Shown piece after piece: positions 1-7,676 of a stretch of DNA of 17,114 nt. This DNA is from DAOTXK01 sp034435395. GTDB lineage: Bacteria; Chloroflexota; Anaerolineae; Aggregatilineales; Ch27. How positions within the stretch are numbered: position 1 is the first letter of the stretch; every line of letters begins with the position of its first letter. The position numbers were made by a program, and so were the translations under genes. The stretch covers positions 1-17,114 of the forward strand of contig DAOTXK010000260.1 of the NCBI GenBank assembly GCA_034435395.1, read 5' to 3'. Below the pieces are notes generated by a model. It was not told the origin of the DNA. It saw only the letters and a program-made list of their open reading frames with translations, and made no database searches.

Positions 1-263
1 CCTTCGAGGACATTATCATGCCGGTGGATCAGTTCAAGGCCCGCTACGGCCACCGCATCGGCGTGGTCGGCGGCATCGACGTGGACTTCCTGTGCCGCGC
101 CAGTGAGGAAGCGGTCCGGGCGCGGGTCCGCCAGGTGCTGGAATCCTGTATGCCGGGCGGGGGGTATGCCCTGGGCACGGGCAACAGCGTGGCCAACTAC
201 ATCCCGCCGGGCAACTTCCTGGCCATGGTGGACGAGGGCCACGCCTGGCGGCCAAGCGCCTGA
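1..263 (+). CDS. Uroporphyrinogen decarboxylase-family protein, C-terminal fragment (5' end outside window)
   Basis: The reading frame is open from position 3 and ends with TGA at 261-263, so about 86 C-terminal residues are visible. The segment GVVGGIDVDFL, then an R-rich helix (EEAVRARVRQVLE), then GGGYALGTGNSV and IPPGNFLAMVDEG, is the typical last beta/alpha units of the URO-D/MtaA TIM-barrel family. In the family these place a G-GID strand and a 'gG-y-lg-gnsi-' strand next to the active site. Members outside haem synthesis often act as corrinoid-linked methyltransferases or are uncharacterised. The substrate cannot be told from this fragment, and the ending 'GHAWRPSA' gives no extra clue. 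The next gene on this strand starts about 145 nt downstream behind its own promoter, so this gene probably ends a separate upstream transcription unit. Confidence 0.8.
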   Translation, partial: FEDIIMPVDQFKARYGHRIGVVGGIDVDFLCRASEEAVRARVRQVLESCMPGGGYALGTGNSVANYIPPGNFLAMVDEGHAWRPSA

Positions 264-299
264 GGCGGGCGGAGCGGAGACGTGGCGGCGCATGGGGGC

Positions 300-323
300 G
301 TAGCGGCGCATTGGGATGCGCCG
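300..323. repeat. REP-like palindrome
   Basis: The stem CGGCGCAT (304-311) and ATGCGCCG (316-323) is a perfect 8-bp inverted repeat with the loop TGGG. It is preceded by GTAG at 300-303. The GTAGCGGCG lead-in is shared with palindromes at about 13360, 13398 and 15259, so this looks like one copy of a dispersed REP-like family. It lies in the spacer between two genes. Confidence 0.55.
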
Positions 324-353
324 GGCCAATTCGCTGGAAGTCTGGCGCGGGCC

Positions 354-362
354 TGCTACAAT
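354..362 (+). promoter_or_regulatory. Extended -10 promoter element
   Basis: TGCTACAAT fits an extended -10 (TGnTAtaAT). The -35 region is poor (CTGGAA about 17 nt upstream), as is usual for extended -10 promoters. Transcription would begin near 369, about 40 nt before the ATG at 409. It would drive the glycosyltransferase-acyltransferase-GNAT-LysE run. Confidence 0.45.
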
Positions 363-408
363 CGGGCGGCGCGCGGAATCCACACGCCAAGATGACAGGC
401 CGGACGGA

Positions 409-2241
409 ATGTCCCTCGATGTGATGATTCACGCCCTGCTTCCCTGGCTGGCGGCGACCTTCAGCCTGCTGTGGGCCTATCCCTGGGCGCGCGGGCTGCT
501 CGCCCGGTCCGGCCCGCCGGACGGACCTCGCGCCGCCGACCCCGTTCTGACGCTCCTGCTGACGGTGGGCCTGAGCCTGGGCGGGCTGACCTGGCTGCTG
601 ATGCTGCTGGCGGCCATCTCGCCGCAGCTGGCGACGTTCTGGCCGGTCACGATCCTGGCCGCCGGATTGAGCGCGGCGGGCTGGGTCGCCTGGGTACACA
701 AGCGAGGCCATCTCGCCCCAGCAGTACGTTCCGCCGAAACAACCACGCCCGCTCCCGCGCCCGCTCCCTGGTGGCGTGATCCGGCGATGCTGACCGCCGC
801 GCTGATCGTCCTGGCCCTGGCCGCGCTGACCCTGTTCAACGCCGCTTACTGGCCGTTCTACGAAGACGACACCATGACGCTCTACGGCCCCATCGCCTAC
901 CGCTTCGCCACCACCGGGCGGTTCGGCGGCGCGGGCCTCTACGACGCCTATCCCGTCCTGGCCCCGCTGGCCATGGCCTATCCTCACCTGGCTGCTGGCG
1001 CGCCGGACGAGTACGCCGCCCGCCTGGTGATGGCGGCGCTGGCGGTGGGGACGATCGGCGCGGCCTACGTCCTGGGCCGCGACCTGTACGGGCCGCCAAC
1101 GGGACTGGCCGCCGCCTTCCTGACCGCTACCGTGCCCATCCTGCCGCACTGGGCCGCCTCCGGCTACACCGACCTGCCTGCCGGGACGTTTTACGCGCTG
1201 ACCGCCGTCTTCGCCTGGCGCGCCTGGACGCGCCCCTGCGCCGTGAACGCCGCCCTGACCGGGTTGCTGGCCGGGCTGGCCGCCTTCACCAAAAATGGGG
1301 CGCTACTGCTGGTCGGCCCGCTGGCCGGATGGGCAGCCTACAGTTATTGGGCGGCGCGGCGCGACCCCGGCGGCGGCTTTCAGCCAATCAGTCGGCGGGA
1401 CATCCTCCTCATGATGGGCGGCTGGCTGATCGTCGCCGGACCGTGGTACGCCCACACGCTGGCGGCTTTCGGGGTGCTGGTCCCGCCCACCGGCTGGACC
1501 GAGCAGGCCGATCACGCCCTGGCGACGCTGTTCGGCCCGGCGCTGACCCCCAGCCATTTCCTGGTCAGCGGGCCGCTGGCTTTCCTGGGGCTGGCCCTGC
1601 TGGCGGGGGCGCTGTGGCGGTCGCGCCCGGCCTTCGACCCGCGCCCGGTCCTGCTGCTGGGCTTCGGCGTGCCTTTCTGGCTGGTGTGGTGGTGGTTCTT
1701 CAGCTACGACCTGCGCTTCCTGCTGCTGGTCTGGCCGATCTTCGCCGTCATGGGCGGATACGCCGTCCGCTGGCTGGCGGCGCGCCTTCCCCCCCAGGCC
1801 GGGCCGAGGGGCCGGGCGGGGTGGCTCCGGAGGGGCCTGCTGCCGCTGCTGCTGATCGCCCTGGCGCTGCCCGCCGCCCAGAAGGCCGTCGATCACAAAT
1901 GGGACATCCTGCGCGATCCCTTCATGGACGGCGACGCCCGTCACCGGCGGCAACTCGGCGGGCGGTGGGACGTGATCCTGTGGCTGCGGGCCAACGTCCC
2001 GCCGGAGACGTCGATCATTTACAACGACTATCACTTCACCTATCATCTGTTGCAGAGCCACCCGCAGGCCGTCTTCTGGGGCACGACAGACCGGGAAGAT
2101 GTCCGATCGTTCGCCTACTGGGTGCTGAAGCCGGAGACTCCCCTGCCCGCCTGGGCGGCGGCGGAGTCCATCCCGGCGGTATATGAGGCGGGCGGCTACA
2201 CGGTCTACGCCCTGCCGCCGCCCGGAAGCGAGTCCGACTGA
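409..2241 (+). CDS. Membrane glycosyltransferase, GT-C fold (GT39/ArnT-PMT-like)
   Basis: This 610-residue polytopic membrane protein probably moves a sugar from a polyprenyl-phosphate donor onto a lipid, glycan or protein on the outer face of the membrane. Many hydrophobic helices are visible from 'IHALLPWLAATFSLLW' onward. The first large extracytoplasmic loop holds acidic residues E152-D153-D154 (YEDDTMTLYGPIAYRF), where GT-C enzymes keep their catalytic acid. Later loops are aromatic-rich, and a soluble tail follows the last helix block. The start at 409 (MSLDVMIH) is chosen over the longer frame from 316 because that ATG lies inside a REP hairpin and upstream of the promoter at 354-362, and because its extra 31 residues are charged and unlike the family. 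The stop overlaps the next ATG by one base (TGATG), which indicates co-translation. The exact acceptor is unknown. Confidence 0.75.
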   Translation: MSLDVMIHALLPWLAATFSLLWAYPWARGLLARSGPPDGPRAADPVLTLLLTVGLSLGGLTWLLMLLAAISPQLATFWPVTILAAGLSAAGWVAWVHKRGHLAPAVRSAETTTPAPAPAPWWRDPAMLTAALIVLALAALTLFNAAYWPFYEDDTMTLYGPIAYRFATTGRFGGAGLYDAYPVLAPLAMAYPHLAAGAPDEYAARLVMAALAVGTIGAAYVLGRDLYGPPTGLAAAFLTATVPILPHWAASGYTDLPAGTFYALTAVFAWRAWTRPCAVNAALTGLLAGLAAFTKNGALLLVGPLAGWAAYSYWAARRDPGGGFQPISRRDILLMMGGWLIVAGPWYAHTLAAFGVLVPPTGWTEQADHALATLFGPALTPSHFLVSGPLAFLGLALLAGALWRSRPAFDPRPVLLLGFGVPFWLVWWWFFSYDLRFLLLVWPIFAVMGGYAVRWLAARLPPQAGPRGRAGWLRRGLLPLLLIALALPAAQKAVDHKWDILRDPFMDGDARHRRQLGGRWDVILWLRANVPPETSIIYNDYHFTYHLLQSHPQAVFWGTTDREDVRSFAYWVLKPETPLPAWAAAESIPAVYEAGGYTVYALPPPGSESD

Positions 2242-2924
2242 TGCCCTCCGACCGCCCCGAATACCTGACCAAGGTCCCGCCCCTCTCACTGGAGGCGGCC
2301 CGCGCGGCGTGGGAGATGCCCTGGAAGGCCCGCAATGAGCTGGCCCGCCTGCTGATCTGGCCGTGGGTCCGGCTCCAGTTCGCCCTGGCCGGGGTCCGCT
2401 GGGGGCGGGGCTGGAAGCTCTACGGCGCGCCGATCCTGCAAATTCACCGCCGGGCGCAGGTGCAGATCGGGGACGGCCTGATCCTGCGCTCGTCGGCCCG
2501 CAGCAACCCGCTGGCCCCCAGCCACCCGGTGGTGATCAGCCTGCGCCGACCGGGGGCCGCGCTGACCATCGGCGACGATTTCGGCATGACGGGCGGCGTG
2601 ATCGCCGTTGCGGAGCGGATCACCATCGGCGACCGGGTGATGATCGGGGCCAACAGCACCATCGCCGACACCGACTTCCATCCGACCGATCCCCAGGCCC
2701 GCCAGGACGATCCGCTGCGCGGCGCGACCGCGCCCGTTGTGATCGAGGATGATGTCTTCGTCGGCATGGAATGCCTGATCCTCAAGGGGGCGCACATCGG
2801 CGCGGGGAGCGTGATCGGGGCGCGCAGCGTGGTGACGGGGGAGATTCCGCCCGGCGTGATCGCGGCGGGCAGCCCGGCGCGGGTGATCCGGGAGTTGGGA
2901 GGCGAGGGGACCGCCGAAGGCTGA
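2241..2924 (+). CDS. Hexapeptide-repeat (left-handed beta-helix) O-acyltransferase
   Basis: This 227-residue protein belongs to the maltose/nodulation/virginiamycin O-acetyltransferase type. These cytoplasmic trimers transfer acetyl from acetyl-CoA to a sugar hydroxyl. Imperfect hexapeptide repeats run from about residue 70 (IHRRAQVQIGDGLIL) through ITIGDRVMIGANSTIAD, VVIEDDVFVGMECLILKGAHIG and SVIGARSVVTGEI. The domain closes with the family ending 'PPGVIAAGSPARVIREL'. DTDFH contains H147, which matches the catalytic His of this family. The N-terminal 60 residues (LARLLIWPWVRLQFALAGVRWG) resemble the amphipathic lead of polysaccharide-cluster acetyltransferases. It overlaps the upstream glycosyltransferase by one base, so a role in modifying the same surface glycan is likely. 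The acceptor is not identifiable. Confidence 0.85.
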   Translation: MPSDRPEYLTKVPPLSLEAARAAWEMPWKARNELARLLIWPWVRLQFALAGVRWGRGWKLYGAPILQIHRRAQVQIGDGLILRSSARSNPLAPSHPVVISLRRPGAALTIGDDFGMTGGVIAVAERITIGDRVMIGANSTIADTDFHPTDPQARQDDPLRGATAPVVIEDDVFVGMECLILKGAHIGAGSVIGARSVVTGEIPPGVIAAGSPARVIRELGGEGTAEG

Positions 2925-2959
2925 TCGCCGGGGCCTTACGCGCCAGAAAGTGAGCACCC

Positions 2960-4351
2960 ATGCCCAAACCGCACGACGCCCTGAACCTGCCGCGCCCGCT
3001 AAATGGCGGCCTGGTCCTGCGGCTGGCCACGCCCGACGACACCGACGCGCTGGCCGAGTTTAACAGCCGGGTCCACCAGGACGAGGCGGTGGGCGTCTGG
3101 ACACGCGACCTGATGGGTGGCGACCACCCCACGGTCTGCGCCGCCGACTTCGCGCTGATCGAAGATGCCGACGGCCACATCCGCAGCAGCGCGGTCCTGA
3201 TCCCCCAGACGTGGCTCTACGACGGCCTCCCCTTCGGCGTGGGGCAGCTGGAAGCGGTGGGCACCGACCCCGCCTGCCGCCGTCGCGGGCTGGCCCGCCG
3301 GGTCATCGCGGCGCTGCACGAACTGAGCGCCGCCTGCGGGCATCACGTCCAGGCCATCATGGGCATGCCGTGGTTTTACCGGCAGTTCGGCTACGAGTAC
3401 GCGCTGGACCTGGGCGGCCTCTACCACCTGCCCGCCAGCCGCCTCCCGGCCCTCCCGCCGGGCGAGACCGAGCGCTACCAGTGCCGCCCGGCGGTCGAGA
3501 AAGACCTGACGATCATCCAGCGCCGCCATGACGCCTTCTTTGAAGACTACATGGTCACCACCCAGATGGACGAGGCCCTCTGGCGGTATCACCTGGCCGG
3601 GCACAGCCGGGGGTCCATGCTGGAGACGCGGCTGTTTGTGGTGGTCAACGCCGACGGCGCGGTGGTGGGCTACTACCAGACCGCCGCCAGCCTGCGAGGG
3701 ACCGCCCTGTACGTCATGGCGCTGGCCCTGGCGGATGGCGTCTCCTACTACGACGTGCTGCCGGCCATCCTGCGGGCGCTCCGCGAGCAGGGCCAGACCT
3801 ACGCCGCCGCCCAGACGGCCAGGGCCAGGCGGGATACGCTGGCCGCCCGGCGACCCGGCGAACCCCCGCCGCCTCCCCCCCGGAAAAAGGCCCTGACCGA
3901 CATCGCCTTTGAGTTGGGGCGGGAACACCCGGTTTACCAGGTGCTGGGCCGCCGGCTGGAGCGGCCCCAGAAGCCCTACGCCTGGTATCTGCGCGTCCCG
4001 GACGTGGCCGCTTTCATCCTGCACATCGCCTCGGCCCTGGAGGAGCGGCTGGCCGACTCCGTGATGAGCGGCTACAGCGGCGGGCTGGCCCTGAACTTCT
4101 ACCGCGACGGGCTGCGGCTGGCCTTCGAGGACGGTAAGATCGTCGACGCCGTCCACCTGGACCTGGCGCAGGCCAACGAAGCGCCGGACGCGGCCTTTCC
4201 GCCGCTGGTTTTCCTCAAGCTGCTGTTCGGCTACCGCGCGCTGGCGGAGCTGCGCGAGACTTTCCCCGACTGCTGGGCCAGGGACGAGGCCGCCCTGCTG
4301 CTCAACACCCTGTTCCCCCGGCGGCTCTCGTGGATCACGGATGTGGGATAA
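2960..4351 (+). CDS. Eis-like N-acetyltransferase (GNAT plus SCP2-like C-terminal domain)
   Basis: This 463-residue protein has an Eis-like layout. The N-terminal GNAT domain (about 15-150) carries the acetyl-CoA pyrophosphate loop RRRGLA near residue 107 and the GNAT pattern 'MGMPWFYRQFGYEYAL'. A second, degenerate GNAT-like region spans about 170-290. The C-terminal region (about 345-460: FILHIASALEERLADS, LALNFYRDGLRLAFEDGKI, LLFGYRALAEL) looks like the sterol-carrier-protein-2 fold that ends Eis proteins. Family members acetylate amines on aminoglycosides, peptides or polyamines; the substrate here is unknown. The linker at about 280-305 (ARRPGEPPPPPPRKK) is Arg/Pro-rich. The C-terminus DVG differs from the Phe carboxylate used in mycobacterial Eis, so catalytic detail may differ. 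It lies 35 nt after the acyltransferase and is probably in the same operon. Confidence 0.8.
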   Translation: MPKPHDALNLPRPLNGGLVLRLATPDDTDALAEFNSRVHQDEAVGVWTRDLMGGDHPTVCAADFALIEDADGHIRSSAVLIPQTWLYDGLPFGVGQLEAVGTDPACRRRGLARRVIAALHELSAACGHHVQAIMGMPWFYRQFGYEYALDLGGLYHLPASRLPALPPGETERYQCRPAVEKDLTIIQRRHDAFFEDYMVTTQMDEALWRYHLAGHSRGSMLETRLFVVVNADGAVVGYYQTAASLRGTALYVMALALADGVSYYDVLPAILRALREQGQTYAAAQTARARRDTLAARRPGEPPPPPPRKKALTDIAFELGREHPVYQVLGRRLERPQKPYAWYLRVPDVAAFILHIASALEERLADSVMSGYSGGLALNFYRDGLRLAFEDGKIVDAVHLDLAQANEAPDAAFPPLVFLKLLFGYRALAELRETFPDCWARDEAALLLNTLFPRRLSWITDVG

Positions 4352-4394
4352 GGCGAACCATTATGTGCCCCCACCTCACCCCCGGAGTCCCCAC

Positions 4395-5027
4395 ATGATC
4401 GCCTTGCTCGCTCAGGGTATCAGCATCGGCCTGGCCGCCGGGATGACGCCCGGCCCGCTTCAGGTTTTTCTGCTGACCCAAACGCTGCAAAACGGCTGGC
4501 GGCGCGCCATCTGGATCATCCTCTCGCCACTGATCAGCGACGGCCCCATCGTCGCCGTGATCCTGCTCCTCCTGCAAGGGGCCAGCGACGCCCTGCTGCG
4601 CGGCGTCAGCCTGGCGGGCGGGGCCTTCATCCTCTATATCGCCTGGGGGCTGTGGGGGCACCTCCGGCGGGGGGGCTTCGATCTCCCCCCGGAAGCGGCC
4701 CAGGGGACGGCGGCGACATCCCCCTGGGGAGCGCTGCGCCGGACGGTGGCCATCAACGCCCTGGGGCCGGGGCCTTGGCTGTTCTGGAGCACGGCCATGG
4801 GGCCGATCGTGATCGCCGCCTGGCGGGACGCGCCCGCCCATGCCGTCGGCTTCGTGGCCGCCTTTTACGGCACCTTCCTGGGCGTCATGGCGGCGCAGGT
4901 GATCGTCTTCCACCAGGCCCGGCGGCTGGGGCCGACCGTCGTGCGGGCCGCGCTGGGGATCGGGCTGGCGGCGCTGTTGTTTTTCGCCGCCTCGCTGTGG
5001 CTCAACGCCCTGACCGGCAGCTTTTGA
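4395..5027 (+). CDS. LysE/RhtB-family exporter
   Basis: This 210-residue membrane protein matches the LysE superfamily, which exports amino acids or related small metabolites. The N-terminal helix contains the family signature GISIGLAAGMTPGPLQVF. It is followed by a polar step with 'LSPLISDGPIV' and then about four more hydrophobic helices, for a total near six, as expected for the family. The start at 4395 is chosen because GGAG lies 7 nt upstream (4384-4387) and because it places the signature at residues 8-24. The longer frame from 4341 overlaps the previous gene and adds an 18-residue hydrophilic lead. It follows the GNAT gene by 43 nt and closes the plus-strand operon, facing the TPR gene convergently across 63 nt. 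The substrate is unknown. Confidence 0.8.
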   Translation: MIALLAQGISIGLAAGMTPGPLQVFLLTQTLQNGWRRAIWIILSPLISDGPIVAVILLLLQGASDALLRGVSLAGGAFILYIAWGLWGHLRRGGFDLPPEAAQGTAATSPWGALRRTVAINALGPGPWLFWSTAMGPIVIAAWRDAPAHAVGFVAAFYGTFLGVMAAQVIVFHQARRLGPTVVRAALGIGLAALLFFAASLWLNALTGSF

Positions 5028-5090
5028 GCGGCGGACAAAACCAGGACGTGTCCGGGGTTCGCCGCCCCACCCCCGGCCCGGCATCACCCG

Positions 5091-6392
5091 CTAAGGCGAG
5101 GCCGACTCCGGAGATTCGGCGTCCCCTTCTTCCAGTACGGAGGTGGCCTCCGGGGTGGGTGTGACGGTCGGCTCCAGCGTGATCACAACCTGGCACTGGG
5201 CCAGCGCATCGCGGATGTCGGTCAGCGTCTCCGGGTCGTCGGTCAGCGCCAGCCCCTGCCGCAGGATGTCGGTGGCGCGGGGGCAGTTGTCGGTCACGAT
5301 GTGGCAGAAGCCGCCGTTGTAATAGTCCGCCGGGTTCTGGCTGCCCGCCTGGATGGCCCGGTCGAAGGAGCGGGCGCACAGGTTGTATTCCCCGGCCCGC
5401 AGTTGCAGCCGCCCCAGGAAGGACAGGCAGGCCACGTGATTGGGGGCGATGGAGGTACAGCTTTCCACGGCGGCGCGGGCCTGCTCAAACTGGCCCAGGT
5501 CGCGCCACAGGGCGAGGGACAGGTTGTAGTGGGCGGTGGCGCTCTCCGGGTTACGCTCCACCATGTCGCGCAGCAGCTGGATTTCGGCGTCGTAGTCCCC
5601 CTGGGCGCGGTACAGTTCGGCCAGGGTGAAGGCGATGTAAGCCTGCGAAGGGGCCAGTTGCAGCGCCCGCTCGTAAGCCCGGATGGCCCCCTCGAAGTCG
5701 TAAGCGCCCTGCTGCAAGGCGTAGCCGTAGTTCCGCTGCACGTTAAAGTCGGCGGGTTCCAGTTCCAGGGCGCGCTCGGCGGCTTCCAGGGCGCGGTCGG
5801 TGGCCCCCATGTCGGTGTAGGTCTCCGCCAGGAAGGACAGGGTGATGGCATTATCGGGGTCGAGTTCCAGGGCGCGCAGCAGGCTGGCCAGCGCCCGGTC
5901 ATAGTCGCCCAGCCAGTCGTAGGCCATGCCGCGAATGGCCCAGCCGCGCGGGTCGTAGGGGTCGGCGTTGATGGCCCGCTCGGCGACCGACAGGGCCTGC
6001 CGCTCCTGACCGTTGGTGATCATCAGGTGCGCCAGCCGGAAGAACACGGCCACGTCGTTGGGCATGCCCTCGGCGGCCAGGGCGTAGTTGGTGATGGCCT
6101 CGTCCATCGCGCCGCGCTCATAGGCGGCATTGGCCACCGCCAGGTAGTTGTATGGCGAGTCGGTGGGGGTGGGCGTGGGGGCCTGCAGGGTGGCGATCCG
6201 GTTTTCGCCGGCCCGGACGGCGGTGGCGATGGCGTCGCTGACCATCCTCTGGAACATGGCGCGGTTCTGCCAGATGCCCGCGCCGACCACCACCACCAGG
6301 GCCGTCAGCAGATACAGCCACCACCAGCGCAGGTTGAGCAGGCGTCGGCGTCGGCCTCTAGGCGTGTAACGTTTGGGCGTTCGCAGGTACAT
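5091..6392 (-). CDS. Membrane-anchored TPR protein, third of a tandem triplet
   Basis: This protein has 433 residues. It begins with a strongly basic N-terminus (RYTPRGRRRRLL), followed by one TM helix (WWWLYLLTALVVVVGAGI, about 23-40), a short helix and a Pro-Thr linker (APTPTPTDSP). About nine TPR units follow to about residue 405, and the tail is Pro/Glu-rich. The positive-inside rule puts the TPR region outside the cytoplasm. TPR signatures are clear (e.g. YDRALASLLRALELDPDNA; DFEGAIRAYERALQLAPSQA). All six cysteines lie in the last third (ESC, VAC, NLC, GFC, DNC, AQC). TPRs bind partner proteins or peptides; no enzyme domain is visible. It is third in the transcribed order, 55 nt after its neighbour, and has no clear Shine-Dalgarno. 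Its basic N-terminus is less like the other two, so it is the most diverged copy. Confidence 0.8.
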   Translation of the reverse strand: MYLRTPKRYTPRGRRRRLLNLRWWWLYLLTALVVVVGAGIWQNRAMFQRMVSDAIATAVRAGENRIATLQAPTPTPTDSPYNYLAVANAAYERGAMDEAITNYALAAEGMPNDVAVFFRLAHLMITNGQERQALSVAERAINADPYDPRGWAIRGMAYDWLGDYDRALASLLRALELDPDNAITLSFLAETYTDMGATDRALEAAERALELEPADFNVQRNYGYALQQGAYDFEGAIRAYERALQLAPSQAYIAFTLAELYRAQGDYDAEIQLLRDMVERNPESATAHYNLSLALWRDLGQFEQARAAVESCTSIAPNHVACLSFLGRLQLRAGEYNLCARSFDRAIQAGSQNPADYYNGGFCHIVTDNCPRATDILRQGLALTDDPETLTDIRDALAQCQVVITLEPTVTPTPEATSVLEEGDAESPESASP

Positions 6393-6447
6393 ATCGATTT
6401 CGGTTCAGGGCGGGCGGGCCGCCACCATCCCCCGTCGGCGGTAAACC

Positions 6448-7674
6448 TTACCCATCTCCGCCGCCGCCGTCAACCGCGGGCGGGGTTTCCCCGGTCGGTT
6501 CGCCCTCGTCCTCAGGCACGCCGCCCGGCGCTTCGCACAGCCGCAGGCCCTGCCGGATGAAGCCCAGGATTTGGTCCGACTGGGTGCGCTCCAGCGATTG
6601 TTGCAGGATGGGCACCGCCTGGTCGCACCGCCCCAGATAGTAGTAGGCCAGCCCGCGCACGTAATAACAGGTGATGTTGTCTGAGCCGTGGGCGATGCAC
6701 TGCTCGAAGGCGTCGATGGCCCGCTGGTACTGGCCCTGCATGTAGTAGACCTGCCCCACCGCCCGCCAGGCGTCGGCGTAAGTCGGGTCGATGGCCAGCG
6801 CCTGCTCGCAATATTCCTGGGCGCGGGCGTCTTCCCGCAGCCCGAAGTAGGTCTCGCACAGCCGCAGCAAGGCCCGCGTGTGGGTCGGCTGGAGGGCCAG
6901 CACGCTCTCATAGGCGTAGATGGCCGACGGGATATCCTGCAAGGCGCGGTAGGTCAGGGCCAGCTCAAAGTACAGGAAGTCCAGTGTGGGGTGCAGTTCG
7001 ATGGCGGCTTCCAGGGCCCGGGCGGCCTGCTCCCGCGCCCCGACCCAGGTCAGGGCGTAGGCGTAGGCGCGGTAGGCGTCCACGCTGTTGGGGTCCAGGG
7101 CGACGGCCCGCTCGCCCATCTCCACCGCCCGCTCCCAGCGCCCCAGGTCGGCGTAGGCCCAGGCCAGGGCGGCGTAGGTCAGGGCGAAGTCATTGCCGCG
7201 CTCCAGCTCGGCCAGCCCGATGGCGATGGCCTCGTCCAGGCGGTCCAACTGGTACAGCGCCAGGATTTGCAGAGCGCGGCCCCGTGGCTCGGTCGGGTCC
7301 AGCCCGACGATCTGCTCGGCGACGGCCAGGCCCTGCTCATTTTTGCCTTGCAGCAGCAGCAGGTGCCCATACTCATACAGGTAGTCGGCGTTGGCCGGGT
7401 CCATGCGGACGGCCTCGGCGAACGCCGCTTCGGCGCTGGCCAGGTCGCCGTTCAGGTAGGCGGCGTACCCCTGGCGGGCCATCGTCGGCGCGGAGGGGGT
7501 GGGGGTCGGCGGCGCGCCCAGCAGCGCCGAGACCGCGCCCGCGAGCCGGGCGAACTGCCCGCCCAGGCCCGCCAGCAGGGCCAGGGCGACGGCCAGCATC
7601 ACCAGCGGCCCCCGCACGCGGCGGCGCTGCTGACGCCCGAAATGCAGGCTGGAGCGGTCGCGCCGGATGTGCAT
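6448..7674 (-). CDS. Membrane-anchored TPR protein, second of a tandem triplet
   Basis: This 408-residue paralogue has the same plan: a basic cytoplasmic lead with SLHFGRQQRRR at about 9-19, one TM segment (about 24-45, LVMLAVALALLAGLGG), a PPTPTPSAP linker, and nine or so TPR units from about residue 65 to 395. The order implies an extracytoplasmic TPR solenoid. Six cysteines occur, all near the C-terminus: LCETY, EYCEQ, EQCIA, ITCYY, GRCDQ and RLCEA. They align with those of the preceding gene. The tail after the last Cys is a short acidic/Gly linker. The ATG lies two bases after the stop of the upstream TPR gene (TAGCCATG on the coding strand), so translation is probably coupled. The partner is unknown. 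A scaffold role in envelope assembly or secretion is an inference from fold and location only. Confidence 0.82.
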   Translation of the reverse strand: MHIRRDRSSLHFGRQQRRRVRGPLVMLAVALALLAGLGGQFARLAGAVSALLGAPPTPTPSAPTMARQGYAAYLNGDLASAEAAFAEAVRMDPANADYLYEYGHLLLLQGKNEQGLAVAEQIVGLDPTEPRGRALQILALYQLDRLDEAIAIGLAELERGNDFALTYAALAWAYADLGRWERAVEMGERAVALDPNSVDAYRAYAYALTWVGAREQAARALEAAIELHPTLDFLYFELALTYRALQDIPSAIYAYESVLALQPTHTRALLRLCETYFGLREDARAQEYCEQALAIDPTYADAWRAVGQVYYMQGQYQRAIDAFEQCIAHGSDNITCYYVRGLAYYYLGRCDQAVPILQQSLERTQSDQILGFIRQGLRLCEAPGGVPEDEGEPTGETPPAVDGGGGDG

Positions 7675-7676
7675 GG

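Noticed and set aside
316..408. Longer start (ATG 316) for the glycosyltransferase
   Set aside because: It lies in a REP hairpin and upstream of the best promoter. The extra 31 residues are hydrophilic and not family-like.
4341..4394. Longer start for the LysE gene
   Set aside because: It overlaps the previous gene and adds a polar lead. ATG 4395 has GGAG at good spacing and gives the normal family N-terminus.
5028..5090. Bidirectional terminator between LysE and TPR genes
   Set aside because: GCGGCG/CGCCGC arms exist, but the stem is interrupted and no T-run follows on either strand.
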